This document shows positions 22,622-33,187 of a DNA stretch of 64,000 nt, one piece after another. Position numbers and translations under genes: made by a program. Every line of letters begins with the position of its first letter. The first letter of the stretch is position 1. The stretch comes from Ustilago trichophora (lineage: Eukaryota > Basidiomycota > Ustilaginomycetes > Ustilaginales > Ustilaginaceae): contig OOIN01000040.1 in NCBI GenBank assembly GCA_900323505.1, forward strand, positions 124,001 to 188,000, written 5' to 3'. A model generated the notes under the pieces. It saw only the letters and a program-made list of their open reading frames with translations. It searched no databases and was not told the origin of the DNA.

Positions 22622-23868
22622 TTATACACATCGACCGCCATCAACAGGAAGTTCTACACCGGTGATAAAGCAGCTTTGTGGATCGGCGAGGAATAAGCAA
22701 GCATTTGCAATGTCTTTTCCTTGTGAAAGACGACCTATAGGAATCGAAGCGTTGAATTGGGCCAATTTTTCAGACGACATTTCATCTCCTGCTTCTTTGC
22801 TACCCGCAAATTTCGATAGTCTTGCGAGCCGGTTCGACAGTAGAAAACAGGTTTTAGGGTGGAAAAGATAGACAAAAGTTACATGCGGTCAGCAAAACAA
22901 AACCCCTTCTCCAATAAAAAAACATCCTCCAAATAGTGAGATAGAAAAAGAAAAAAAGAAAGAAAGAAAGAAAGAAAAAGGAAGAAAGAAAAAGGAAGGG
23001 AAGGTCTGATGGGAAACTTACAAAGGCGTATTACCAGCAACAGGACAAACTGTATTGAAACGAATTTTGTTCGGAGCATATTCAACAGCTAGCGCTTTAG
23101 TTGCTGTTGAGACTGCACCTTTTGAGGCGTTATCTGTTGTCCTCTCCCCCCCAAAAAAAAACCAAGAAAGAAAGAAAAAAGTCCGGGGGGTTGATTTTAG
23201 TGAATAAATTCTTTTTTTTTTCCAAGTCTTTATCCCCCATCCCCCATTCCTCCATTTCATTCTCCACACTTTGCAAACCAAGTGTCGACAGAGGCAAGTT
23301 GAGTGTGGGGTATAGACAAAAACTTACACCAAACAAGACCAGGTCTCGGTCGAATAGCAGCAGTACTGCTAACATTAACAAAAACAGCATCTTGCCCATT
23401 GTTCTCCTTCAACAATTCCGGTAACAAAACATCAACGCTCAAGTAAATACTTTTAACATTAATGTTGAATACTTTATCGAATTCATCTTGTTGAACTTGC
23501 AAAGTAGGTTTGTTACTATAAGTCCAACCAGCGTTATTGATAATGATTGTTGGAATGTCACCGAATACTTTTTTACTTTGAGCGAGTGCTTCTTGCCATG
23601 AATTTCGGGAGGTGATATCTGCTTTGATAGCATAAGCCGAATTGTTGGGGGGTGATAGGGTGGGAGAGCAAGTGGAAGTGGTGGAGGAAGAAGAGGAGGG
23701 TGATTCGATGGTGTAGGGGTTGTAAAATCCAGGTTGAGCAACTAAAAGATCTAAAACTAGACATTTGGCTCCTTGAGAAACGAATAGGCTTACGATTGAA
23801 GCGCCGAATCCTCGAATACCTCCTGTGATTAGACAGATTTTGCCTTCAAGTCTACCGGTAGTCGTCAT
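22622..23868 (-). CDS. Short-chain dehydrogenase/reductase, three exons
   Basis: Reconstructed from three exons on the minus strand: 23328-23868, 23022-23133 and 22622-22820, joining to 283 codons plus stop. Both introns start GTAAGT; they end ...AACAG and ...GCAAG, and are 194 and 201 bases long, with poly-pyrimidine and poly-purine tracts. Across the junctions the frame gives the full SDR signature: the cofactor Gly motif TGGIRGFGAS (about 17-26), the NNAG motif in IINNAGWTY, the catalytic Ser in VFVNVSSTAA, and YNASK, whose Tyr codon is split by intron 1. GNTPL then continues as LSKFAGS across intron 2. The end LPVDGGRCV is typical of FabG/glucose-1-dehydrogenase-like SDRs. A 30-residue Ser/Pro-rich insertion follows beta-strand 2. 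The Asp in LVLDLL suggests NAD(H) preference. The substrate is unknown. Confidence 0.85.
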
Positions 23869-24452
23869 AGTGCACCTTGTTGCTGATGTTCTTGATGTTG
23901 AACTTGGCTTGAATTTGAGATGGAAACGTTTCGTGATAAAGAGATAAAGGGCCGAATGAGGTCAAGCGATCCGACGAGACCTAGTAGTTGATGTTGTATA
24001 GTAATCAACGAAAAGATATTCGCCACTCAACAAGGAAAGTGGAAAGCGGGAGGAGGGAGTGGAAGGGTTGAGAAGGAGAAGAGGCGGAAGGGGGGGGGAG
24101 TTGAGGTTTTATATGAACCCCTCGCCTCCTCCCCTAGTCTTGTCTGCAACTCGGACAAAAGTTGTTGCCAGAGACCGTGCGCGGAAAACCTAAACGTGGG
24201 GTGAGGAGAGTGATTTCGGAAATGGGGTCGAGTGGCATAACACCAAATTGCACTTTTTCTTCGCTTTTACGCCTTCCTTTTTTTTTGCGGGGAAAGATCC
24301 AAACTCAAACAAAACAGTGCTCATCCGGTTACTTATTCCCTTTTTGCCCTTTGTTTCTACCACTCACTACCTTTTTTTGTTCAAAGTACTTGGACTTTCT
24401 ATTTTGCACCGGTAGATGTGATGTATGCTTGGGGTAGGTATATAGAACCACT

Positions 24453-24500
24453 GTATACAGTACAGTACAGTACATTGAGAAATGGTGTACTGTACTGTAT
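24453..24500. promoter_or_regulatory. TACAGTA/TACTGTA palindromic cluster
   Basis: Three overlapping ACAGTAC units and, about 20 bases on, the inverse TGTACTGTACTGTAT, so the two blocks can pair as a hairpin. It lies about 600 bases upstream of the SDR ATG. Confidence 0.4.
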
Positions 24501-24581
24501 CGCGCCGAGAAACAACGCGTTGATAAGAGAGCCCAATCTGGGGAGGGTTGGACCTATCTCCGACGCACCATAATACCGCAA

Positions 24582-24608
24582 TATACTGTACAGTACTGTA
24601 CAGTACAA
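24582..24608. promoter_or_regulatory. TACTGTACAGTA palindrome cluster
   Basis: ATACTGTACAGTACTGTACA is self-complementary over most of its length. Same motif family as the neighbouring cluster at 24453. Confidence 0.4.
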
Positions 24609-24845
24609 TTTGTCGTCGGAAATATATCCAAACCCTTTAACCCTCACACCCCTCTTCTGTCCCTTCTGTCCCTTCTATACATCTGTGTTTCATTCGCAAC
24701 GTTTCTATCCCGCTCCTCGTGAACTCCTCGCAGTTGCAGTTGACATGTGACCTTGCCCCCTTTTTTTTTTTGGTTCGGTGTCCTTAAACAGAGTAATCAT
24801 GATTGGTTCGCATTTCTCTTTTCAACGTCAAACCCCACAAACAAA

Positions 24846-24846
<1 letters not shown>

Positions 24847-24881
<35 letters not shown>
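24847..24881. repeat. Poly-A run
   Basis: About 35 consecutive A residues after an ACAAACAAAC lead-in. It could be homopolymer slippage or the trace of an old retroposed transcript; no gene remnant is seen beside it. Confidence 0.85.
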
Positions 24882-24883
<2 letters not shown>

Positions 24884-25092
24884 GCCATTAAGAGGACAAT
24901 GCCAAAGATGAAAGCGAACTTATACCTCCTAGACATGTATCGTAACAGTCTTTGTTCTGATCACGTCCTACCTTTTGTTCAATCAACATTGCTCAACGTA
25001 CTGTACACATTCAACGCTTGACACATCCTGTACATCCATCATCTGGGTCGAGACAAAATTCAAACGAATCCGTATCAAATTGAATCATTCAA

Positions 25093-28000
25093 CTAAGCAA
25101 CGTCTACTCCTACTTCACCGGTGCTACTTCTCCTTCTTCTTGTTGTTGTAGCTTGTTTTTGAAGTCCTGAAACTTTTCTTATACCCCCTACTCTTCCCCC
25201 TGCGATACCCGCACCATTACCAGCAGTAGTTACCGCCGTCGTGGAGCGTTTGGCAGTTGCAGCTGCAGCGGCGGCAGCACGAGCGGCACTTGCGGCCGTA
25301 GGAGCAGTCAACCTACTTCCTGGTCTTGAAGTTACCGTTGCGGTTGTGCTGCTATTGCTCACGTTTCTACTCCCTGCGCTAGCATGGGTAGATGTCGGGG
25401 TTTTCGCCCGTAGATCGGCGGCGCTTTTCTGCGCTCTCAGTGCCACTGTAGCCTTGGTTGGTGCCGTGGTGGAGGCGGGTTGTCTGGCGGAAACAGACCG
25501 AACCGTGGTAGAAGCGACCGTGCGAGTGGTGCTGATCGGTTTGCGGACCGTTGCAACCCTACCACTGGTACTTGCACTAGTACTGGTAGAATTGGGATTA
25601 AGGGTCGTCTTCGATCGGACCGAACGAAGCACCTTCGCTCCCCCCGCCGATGTCACGGTCAACGGTGCCCTATGTACTTGTACCACTGCAGCCGGTTGAG
25701 ACGATGGCACGTTTTCATCCACCATCACCAGCCCTTCTTCCTTCGGTGGAAGCTTAGCTGGAGAAGGCTTGACTTTGGCCGAAATCTGACCGTGTTGCTG
25801 TTGCTGTTGCTGTTGCGGTTGGGGAATGCAATCGATCACACCGAGAACTTCGGCATCGCTCATTTTGGCCATCATCTGAGGTGCAACAACTTTCACCGGC
25901 GATGCTTGTCTCGATGGTACTACTCCTCCATTGGCTCTCGGTAAACTAGGCGTTTGAGCAAGAGGAGGCGGACTCTGACTGCTATCCCGTAGACCATATC
26001 TGTCCCTTACCGTTGGTGAAGCACGAAAGACCTCTTGCTGTTTGGCACTTGGACTGGCATCCTTCCTACTCGACCGTCTCACAGGAGTAGCAACAACGGT
26101 AGCTGAACCAACCGTGTTCGAACGCGCCCTCTCATACCCTCTCACTCTTGCCACTGGGCTCGGTGTCAAATTCCCAACCATCGCAGCTTTCGGAGAGACC
26201 CTTGGAGTCGTCGATCCGTTCACGACGTTGATCCTCGACTCTACCAGTACGCCACCATTGGCCATACCCGCGTCTGGTGCTGCGACGGAACCACGAACTT
26301 TTTCGTCCTGAGAAAACGAAGCGCTATTGGAATCCACGTCATCCTCGGCCGCCTCTGTAGAAGCGGTGGCATCCACGTGCACCGATTGCGAAGAGAGCAT
26401 CAGATGCGTGTTGAAAGAACGTGTAGCAGTAGGGTATCTTCGAGAGGTGAGTTCGAGCCGTGCCACGGTGGCGGGTGCTTGGATGGCAGGACGCTTTCGT
26501 GAGGGAGAGGGAGATTTTCGGGGTTGTCCGACACAAGGAGCTGGCTTGACGTTGGGTGCGGCGGAGGCAGGTACCGCGTGAGAGAGTCCACGCTGTGCCC
26601 TTGGTGTGACGGGGCCAGAAGCGTTGATGTCGGAGTAAGCAGCAACGACATCGGATTTCTGCTTCTGCCGGGGTCGCTGCTGTTCCAACTCATCATCGTC
26701 GCTGTCGTTCCTGCGGACAAGTTTGGACACTTGAGCATGCTTTCCATCGTCAGAGTCGAGACTTTGATCGTCAGCTTGGTCGGCGTGAGCTTGCAGCTCG
26801 GCCTCAAAGCTGTCATCCGCAGCTGTACCTTTGGCCGCGTCCGAGCCAGCAGCACGACGCTTGATCGATGCACGAACCGGCGCAGCCACAGCAACAGCGG
26901 CACTGGCAGCAGCGGCTTGAGCCGCTTCGATCTTGGCCCTCTCCTCGGCAATCATCTGCTTGGCCTCCTTGACAGCATGATCCCTGACACCCCACTTGAT
27001 CCACTCTACAAAGTTCTGATACATGAAATGCTGCTGTGGGCCGACGACGCATCCTGGACGCATGAAGCGCATGAATCCAATCGCTTCGCCCGCGCTGAAT
27101 CCATGCTTCCACACCAGATAGGCTCCGATCAGCACACCTGTCCTTCCCAAGCCTGCTTTGCAGTGGACCGCCACGACGCCGTCCTCGGCAATCACCTTGT
27201 CTGCTTTGGCGATGAACTCGGTCAAGATCTCGTCGGTGGGGTTGGATCCGTCGTCGAAATACATATCGCTGTGATCGATGCCTGCGTTGAGGAACGCTTC
27301 GCGGTCGTACAGAGGGTTGTTGAGTCGAACGACGAGTTTTACGCCACGATCTTTAAAGTATCGGATGGTCTTGCCGAAAAGCTTATCCTCGCCGGGAGCA
27401 CGGAAGCTGTACGAAGAGGGCAATCGGCCTCCACCCACACGTAGCGCTTCGACATAGTTGCGATCGTTGGGAGAGGCAAATGCGATGAAATTTGGGGTGA
27501 TCCAATTCCAATCTCCGTTCGAGACCTGTTCGTACTTTTCGTACTCGTCCAGATTGAATGTGGTCAGATCCAAGAGGCCTTCGTTGATGGCACGGTGGAC
27601 ACCGTAGAGAATGTCTTGGATGGAAAGGTTGTAGTCGGCGCGACCGTAACCGGCATCACGGAAAGGTTTGAATTCTACCTCGCTGATCGGGTAGAAAGCG
27701 TCTGCGGGAGTCACCTTGCCGATGATCATGGCGTAGAGTGTGGCGAGCAGAGCCGCATTTGCCTTTTGGGCGGGGGCATCGGTTGTGTAGAGCACCAGGG
27801 TAGCATCTTGCATATCTGGATCTGTGAGCATGTGATGAACGTGCAAGCAGAAGCGGTAAAACATGCCGACGTTGAGCGGGCCCCAGTCGAACCAGAAGCT
27901 GAGGTAGACAAGATCGTGATCGATGTTGAACCAATGCAATCGGGCGGGATTGGTCTCGCTGGGGTCTACGTACTTTTTGATCTCATCGTTGTTAAAGTTC

Positions 28001-28317
28001 TTTCGCGCTGCGGCCTGACCATTGTGCTTGTTGAGATCGTCCTCGGATGGCAGATCGCCGTTGAACCAGGTGAACCAGAGTCGCTTGTGGATGCGAATGA
28101 GTGGATGGGCGGGCCAGAGTTTGGGTGTAGTAGCAGCAGCACTTCTGGTGGAAGAACGATGTGGTGTAGATTGAAGATCTTCGAGGACGGCCGATTCGAT
28201 GAGGTGGTCTTCGGGATGTGTGGTGCTCTCGGCGTCCGAGTCGAGGAAATCCGAGTCGTCGGGTGCGATGATGTGCTCTTGCCTCTCAGCGATGACGAAA
28301 GCGGATGTGGAAGCCAT
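25093..28317 (-). CDS. CDC14: Cdc14 dual-specificity protein phosphatase
   Basis: A 1074-residue single-exon protein from the ATG at 28317; a more upstream in-frame ATG at 28449 would add 44 non-conserved residues. After an acidic leader, the Cdc14 N-terminal domain begins around PLIRIHKRLWFTWFNG and continues through the NFDDIK-like FNNDEIKKYV and the DW-rich region SFWFDWGPLNVGMFYRFC. The phosphatase domain holds the P-loop VHCKAGLGRTG, with catalytic Cys386 and Arg392. RFMRPGCVVGPQQHFM is a further Cdc14 signature. The C-terminal ~560 residues are Ser/Thr/Ala-rich, basic and disordered, much longer than in yeast (551 residues total), with a poly-Gln run. Cdc14 removes Cdk phosphates from Ser-Pro sites at mitotic exit, cytokinesis or in the DNA damage response. 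The long tail probably governs localisation; that is inference. Confidence 0.95.
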   Translation of the reverse strand: MASTSAFVIAERQEHIIAPDDSDFLDSDAESTTHPEDHLIESAVLEDLQSTPHRSSTRSAAATTPKLWPAHPLIRIHKRLWFTWFNGDLPSEDDLNKHNGQAAARKNFNNDEIKKYVDPSETNPARLHWFNIDHDLVYLSFWFDWGPLNVGMFYRFCLHVHHMLTDPDMQDATLVLYTTDAPAQKANAALLATLYAMIIGKVTPADAFYPISEVEFKPFRDAGYGRADYNLSIQDILYGVHRAINEGLLDLTTFNLDEYEKYEQVSNGDWNWITPNFIAFASPNDRNYVEALRVGGGRLPSSYSFRAPGEDKLFGKTIRYFKDRGVKLVVRLNNPLYDREAFLNAGIDHSDMYFDDGSNPTDEILTEFIAKADKVIAEDGVVAVHCKAGLGRTGVLIGAYLVWKHGFSAGEAIGFMRFMRPGCVVGPQQHFMYQNFVEWIKWGVRDHAVKEAKQMIAEERAKIEAAQAAAASAAVAVAAPVRASIKRRAAGSDAAKGTAADDSFEAELQAHADQADDQSLDSDDGKHAQVSKLVRRNDSDDDELEQQRPRQKQKSDVVAAYSDINASGPVTPRAQRGLSHAVPASAAPNVKPAPCVGQPRKSPSPSRKRPAIQAPATVARLELTSRRYPTATRSFNTHLMLSSQSVHVDATASTEAAEDDVDSNSASFSQDEKVRGSVAAPDAGMANGGVLVESRINVVNGSTTPRVSPKAAMVGNLTPSPVARVRGYERARSNTVGSATVVATPVRRSSRKDASPSAKQQEVFRASPTVRDRYGLRDSSQSPPPLAQTPSLPRANGGVVPSRQASPVKVVAPQMMAKMSDAEVLGVIDCIPQPQQQQQQQHGQISAKVKPSPAKLPPKEEGLVMVDENVPSSQPAAVVQVHRAPLTVTSAGGAKVLRSVRSKTTLNPNSTSTSASTSGRVATVRKPISTTRTVASTTVRSVSARQPASTTAPTKATVALRAQKSAADLRAKTPTSTHASAGSRNVSNSSTTATVTSRPGSRLTAPTAASAARAAAAAAATAKRSTTAVTTAGNGAGIAGGRVGGIRKVSGLQKQATTTRRRRSSTGEVGVDVA

Positions 28318-29062
28318 GGTGGATGATGGCGGAGAGATGGTTGTAATCAATGATGCTGATATGTGCAATGGGGGAATGGTTATGCTTTTGTTGCTTTCTT
28401 GATGCCTATGTGTGATGCGGAGATGCTTATCAACCGAGTGATTGTCCAAACAAGCGTAATGTCGATGATGGTCTGCCCAGCCGAGCCCAAGCTATCAGCT
28501 GAAAGAGTAGCGCCAGGGAATATGACTAGATATAATGGAATGATGGATGGTGGATGAAGAAAGAGAGAGAGATGGATAGATGGATAGATGGAATGAAGGA
28601 TTGAAGGATTGAAGGATTGAGAAGCTGAATCGGCTATCTGATGGCTTCAAAACAACACTCTTGTGTGCTGTGGTTTGGAAAGCAACCCTGCATTTGGCTA
28701 TGTTGGGTTGGGAATTTGGCTTTGTTTTGGCTTGATTTCAAGTTCAGTTCTGGGCGCGTCGTTTGAGGCAACTCTGACCGTGCACGCGTGACCTTGTTTT
28801 GCCTTTCTCGATTTTGGCTGTGCCGAAACTCCACACCAACACTCGGTTTTTGTTTTTTGTTTTTTTTTTTTTTGGATTTATTTTCGGGGGTCTAACACGG
28901 TTTGCCACAGCCCATCCCTCTCATCCCCAGCACCTTGTACTGTACTGTATCGCTTCACTTCTTCACAGTCAGCACACTAACAACCATAACATGTAATGAC
29001 AAACTTGATCATTCTTTGATCAAAAAGAACGCCAATTCTACATCCAACCAAGCAAGCTTCAT
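28318..29062. other. CDC14 upstream region / UBA1 3' flank
   Basis: Between two minus-strand genes. It holds GATGGATA-type short repeats near 28540-28620, an ACGCGT box at 28784-28789 (about 470 bases upstream of the CDC14 ATG), a poly-T run near 28859-28873, and TGTACTGTACTGTAT at 28936-28950. No gene is seen. Confidence 0.5.
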
Positions 29063-32000
29063 CTACTTGACTTTGACACTGACAAAAGGCACCTCGACAT
29101 CCTCTCCCTCGAGATCATCCGCCATAATCTCGACAATCACCCACTGGGCGTGTTTCGGAATAGGCTTCTTCGATACCGTCTCGATCAAGGTGCTCATCTT
29201 CATCTTGAGCCTCTCTTCCCTCTTCTTAGCTGGCAAGAAAGCCGAGAAGAGCATCGAGACACCCGAGCTGAGCATCGAGACATCTAGTCCATGCTTGTTC
29301 TTGAACAGGTCCAAAAACTCTTGCAGTGTCACGTCCTCTTCCACCTTGAAGCGCGACCAGAGCGTCCATTCGGTATCGTTGTACTTGAGCTTCTGCGCTG
29401 CAATCGGATCGCTGAACGCAATAAACGGCAAGGCGAGGTTGACAAACGCATTCGAGTACGCCTCGATCGTCTTTTTCTCATCCAGAAGCTTGTACAGCTC
29501 CAAGTTGACCAGACCCGTGGCAAGGGCGGTGGTAGTGGCGATGGCCGGGATAATCTTTCCGGCAATACCTTTGGTCTGGTGCTTATCAGCCGGAGAGATG
29601 CCATAGTTGGTAGCACGCAGGTTCGAAGCAGCAGTGATAAAGTCCATGTGATGGTTGCTGTCGTCGTCCTTCTCCATCTCGATCGGCTGCAGACGGAAGC
29701 CGGCCAACGAAGATGCCTCGGGCAAGCTGCTCGTCACCTCGGTCAAGTCACCACCATCAGCATTGCTATTGCTGACCGTCTCGTTCTCGTTGACCTGGAT
29801 CTTGACATTGTCCTTGGGCACAAACTCGGGCACCTTCATCGACGACAGCACCTTGCGGAACAGGGCAGGCTCCGCCTCTCCTTTGAGACCGTAGTTCTCA
29901 GCGTGAAGCAGCGCAGCGCTCATCACGTACTCGAGGTGCATCGGGTCCTCGGCGTCAAAAGTCAGTGGCTTGGGCGCACGCTTGGGTCCCGACCAGAAGG
30001 GCTGACCGCTCGAAGTGACGGCATCGGCAGGCAACGAGTGTAGCAACTGTCGGATGTTGTTGCTGTAGTTCTCCTCGAATCGCATGCGTGCCCAGTAGAT
30101 GCACTGCTCAAATGACTTGGGTCGTTCATCTACGAGGTAGAGCTTGATCTGGTCCAGCTGCTCCTTGGCGCCCGATCCCGACTTGAGCGTCGTCTCAATG
30201 TAGTCGGGCTGCGTCAGGTACTGGTTGACGTTCTCGGCAGGCTTGAGGAAAAATTCGTCAAACTGCTCGCGAGCCCACTGAATCGTATGCTCAATCGCAT
30301 TGGGGAAGTTCTTGAGCGTACAGACGGGGATCGACTTTTCAGGAGGGTCCTGCGACGACGAGTACGACTCGGTCAGGTGAGGGACCACCACCTGTGTGTT
30401 GCACTTGGTACCCAACGTACCCGACTCGAGCAAGGGCTTCTCGTAGTAGACACATCGACGATCCATGTACTGACGCGCCTGCACATTGTCGAGGGCGTTG
30501 GTGACACCAGTGAGACTAGCAAAGAATTCGTCTCCGTATACATCCTCGGTTTCGGGGCCCACTCGATTCTGGTGGCTGTGGATCTTTCCCTTGAGGTCAG
30601 GGTTCATCTCGGCCACAGCTGCTGCAGCCGTGTCAGCCTTGAAATGACCAACGTCCTTGGATCGGAAGAGGAACTGTCGGTTCAAGTTGGACTTTTCGAT
30701 CGTGTCCATGTCGGTGACGTGGATGATACCTTGAGGTCCACTGCCGAGACCCATCATACTCCAGTTTTTGAGCATCTCGCATCCAATGGCACCGGATCCA
30801 ACAAGGAACTGGCGTGCATTGGCGATCTTGTCCTGGAAAGTGCGACCGAACACGGCAATCTGACCATCGTACCTCGAGTTGAGGGGTGCAAACTCGCTCT
30901 CGGAGAGGCTCGCGATCGAGTCTGGGAGCGACTCGAGCGAGTCGACGTAGAGATGCTGGACAAGAGGATGGAACTTGCCAGAGCATGCCTTGAGCACCTC
31001 CTGTGCCACGAATCCACCGACATAGGCTACCATGGGCGACAGATCACCTTGCGCCTGGAAGGCAAGCTCGCGAATCACCTTTTCGGATAGATCGGCCGCA
31101 TCCTGATCCGAAGCTTTGATGATCTGCTTGGTGTGCTCGAGCACCTGGTCGGCGTCCTCTGCATTCCTCGGTCGGGGCAAGCGGCCGTTCTTCTGCTGGA
31201 ATTCGGACAGCGCCTGGAAGCCGGCGTGAAGAGCAGCGGGGCGGTCAAACTTTGCGAAATCGGCAATGAGGAACTCGGGCTGCTTGTTGCTCTCTCGCAG
31301 CGACTTGAAGGCAATCTCCTTGGGCATCTTGACCTGCTTGAAGATACCACCACGCTTGTACTCGCCGAGACCCTTGGTGCTGCCGATGGTGAAAGTGTAA
31401 GGACCCTTGACGGTGACTTTGCGGGGCTGGCTGTTGTTGAGTGCCTCCATACCCTGGACTTCGGTGAAAGTGACATAGTCGCCGTCCTCGAGACCGTGGC
31501 GTGTCTCGTCGAGCGTAGTAACCAGACCCTCCTCGTCCTCGCTGGCAATCGAGACGATCATGCCCGAGAGCGGCTGCTCACCAGTGGGGTCGTTGCAGAG
31601 GAAATTGGGACCAAAGTCGTTAAAGACGGAACCAAACAGACCACGAACCTCTGCCGAAATAAAGTGGGTCGAAGAGGCGTGGGTGATGTCGTTGATGCGA
31701 AGCTGCTCGGCGTAGAGTGCGTCGGTCATGACGACGACCTGGAAGCGAGAGAGGACGTCCTTGTTGAGCTCGGTCTCTTCAAGCACACGGATGGGCACGT
31801 AGGTGTTGAGCTCGGCGAGACGAGGCTGCGTGGCGTGATCCCTGCGTGCGCCCGAGGAAGCGTCTTCTGGACGAAGGAAGAATTGTGTGCTGAGATCAGA
31901 GATGGAGACAGGAGTAGGATCAAAGATGGTGATGCTCTTGACGCCGGCAAGGGCGACGTTCTTTGCAATTTCGGCACCGAGACCACGGAGACCGACGACG

Positions 32001-32122
32001 AGAACGTTGCTGGCAGCCATGCGCTTCATGGCATCGTGACCAAGCACGTAGAGCTGACGACTGTAGAGACCCTCGTCGATGGCGTGTTCGGGCTGGTCGA
32101 GCTTCATATCCTCGGCCGCCAT
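29063..32122 (-). CDS. UBA1: Ubiquitin-activating enzyme E1
   Basis: A 1019-residue single-exon protein, close to the 1024 residues of yeast Uba1. The inactive adenylation half starts with YSRQLYVLGHDAMKRM and the nucleotide-type loop GLRGLGAEIAKNV. The active adenylation half has GSGAIGCEMLKNWSMMG and the ATP/Mg contact region TDMDTIEKSNLNRQFLFR. The catalytic Cys that forms the ubiquitin thioester is Cys601 in PVCTLKNFPN. FDAEDPMHLEYV marks the second catalytic-Cys half domain. The C-terminal ubiquitin-fold domain (from about FKVEEDVTLQEFLD) recruits E2 enzymes. The enzyme adenylates ubiquitin, loads it on Cys601 and passes it to E2s in cytosol and nucleus. All core elements are intact. The ATG at 32122 directly precedes the conserved start. 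Confidence 0.97.
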   Translation of the reverse strand: MAAEDMKLDQPEHAIDEGLYSRQLYVLGHDAMKRMAASNVLVVGLRGLGAEIAKNVALAGVKSITIFDPTPVSISDLSTQFFLRPEDASSGARRDHATQPRLAELNTYVPIRVLEETELNKDVLSRFQVVVMTDALYAEQLRINDITHASSTHFISAEVRGLFGSVFNDFGPNFLCNDPTGEQPLSGMIVSIASEDEEGLVTTLDETRHGLEDGDYVTFTEVQGMEALNNSQPRKVTVKGPYTFTIGSTKGLGEYKRGGIFKQVKMPKEIAFKSLRESNKQPEFLIADFAKFDRPAALHAGFQALSEFQQKNGRLPRPRNAEDADQVLEHTKQIIKASDQDAADLSEKVIRELAFQAQGDLSPMVAYVGGFVAQEVLKACSGKFHPLVQHLYVDSLESLPDSIASLSESEFAPLNSRYDGQIAVFGRTFQDKIANARQFLVGSGAIGCEMLKNWSMMGLGSGPQGIIHVTDMDTIEKSNLNRQFLFRSKDVGHFKADTAAAAVAEMNPDLKGKIHSHQNRVGPETEDVYGDEFFASLTGVTNALDNVQARQYMDRRCVYYEKPLLESGTLGTKCNTQVVVPHLTESYSSSQDPPEKSIPVCTLKNFPNAIEHTIQWAREQFDEFFLKPAENVNQYLTQPDYIETTLKSGSGAKEQLDQIKLYLVDERPKSFEQCIYWARMRFEENYSNNIRQLLHSLPADAVTSSGQPFWSGPKRAPKPLTFDAEDPMHLEYVMSAALLHAENYGLKGEAEPALFRKVLSSMKVPEFVPKDNVKIQVNENETVSNSNADGGDLTEVTSSLPEASSLAGFRLQPIEMEKDDDSNHHMDFITAASNLRATNYGISPADKHQTKGIAGKIIPAIATTTALATGLVNLELYKLLDEKKTIEAYSNAFVNLALPFIAFSDPIAAQKLKYNDTEWTLWSRFKVEEDVTLQEFLDLFKNKHGLDVSMLSSGVSMLFSAFLPAKKREERLKMKMSTLIETVSKKPIPKHAQWVIVEIMADDLEGEDVEVPFVSVKVK

Positions 32123-32960
32123 TGTGGATCTAGATGATCAGCTTAGAGCTGTCGTTTCCGAAGCGGCGAATGTGTGTGTGTATATGTATGGGTATGAGAA
32201 GCGGCAATCGAGCGCTATGCAGAAAGACGACGTTCGAGGTTGTCGAATGCGTCTTTCAACGGCTAGTTTGTATGTGGGATGGGAGTGTGGGTGGGTGTTG
32301 CAAGACGAGTTGATCACACTTGCTTTCTTGCTTGAAGTTGGACTTGCGTATATCTGGATGAAGATAGTAAGTTGGGGGAATGATGATGTTGATGATGATG
32401 AGAAAGAGGGCTGTTTGAAATTGCTGAGTTGGACTGGTGGAGGGCTCGTGCGTTTTGGTTGGCAAAGTGACGCAAAGTGGAATCGAATCGTCTAAAATCC
32501 GAGATTGAGATTTGTGCGGATCGATCACGATGGCCAGGCATCAAACCAGCCAAACCTTTTCTTGAGTTAAATTAATCGCAATTTTACATTTTCAATCTTG
32601 AATTGAGCGCCTTTGCCTTGGTGATTTTCAGGATCGCCTTTTCCAATGGCTACTTTTTTTTTTTTTCCTCTGACGGCTTCAGCCTTCAATAAAACACCAT
32701 CAACTCTCTCTCTTTTGAAGCATCGCCCTCAACAGTCGAACACAAAATGGGGTAAAGAGGAATAAAGTTGTACAGAGAGCATTTTCGAGTCGTGCAGTAA
32801 TACAGCAACCAAAAGTCAGAAAGCGACTCGAAGAGAGACTATGTGTGTCGAGACATCTATAGTGACGAGGCGTTTAGGGTGATATCTGATCTCCGATATG
32901 CAATCGAATCCAGTCCAAAACTATCCTTTGCCATCTCATACAAATTCTCGTCCTCATTCG
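32123..32960. other. Intergenic region upstream of UBA1
   Basis: About 840 bases between two minus-strand genes: UBA1 promoter and the 3' flank of the SigF/NTF2-like gene. A GATGATGATG run lies near 32378-32401 and a poly-T run near 32655-32665. No gene is seen. Confidence 0.5.
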
Positions 32961-33127
32961 TCACTGCTGATCCTGATCAGGAGCCCTCAGTGTCCCCCTC
33001 GAGTCATCATTCGAAACGACCGAAGGCGCTTTCGAATGAGGTCTCGATTGGGCCGAGAACTGTTCCCACATATTTACCAAATTTGCTGCTGGTCCACCTG
33101 TTCCGTGATCTCCCTCGTAACCTCCTC

Positions 33128-33187
<60 letters not shown>

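Larger units (their letters stand above)
23869..25092. other. Intergenic region upstream of SDR and downstream of CDC14
   Basis: About 1.2 kb without a supported gene. It holds dense TACTGTA/TACAGTA clusters (24453-24500, 24582-24608, 24998-25007), an ACGCGT box at 24515-24520, and a 35-base poly-A run (24847-24881). No RNA gene is recognised. Confidence 0.55.

Noticed and set aside
22245..22871. 208-codon plus-strand frame
   Set aside because: Reads through poly-T and antisense to SDR exon 3.
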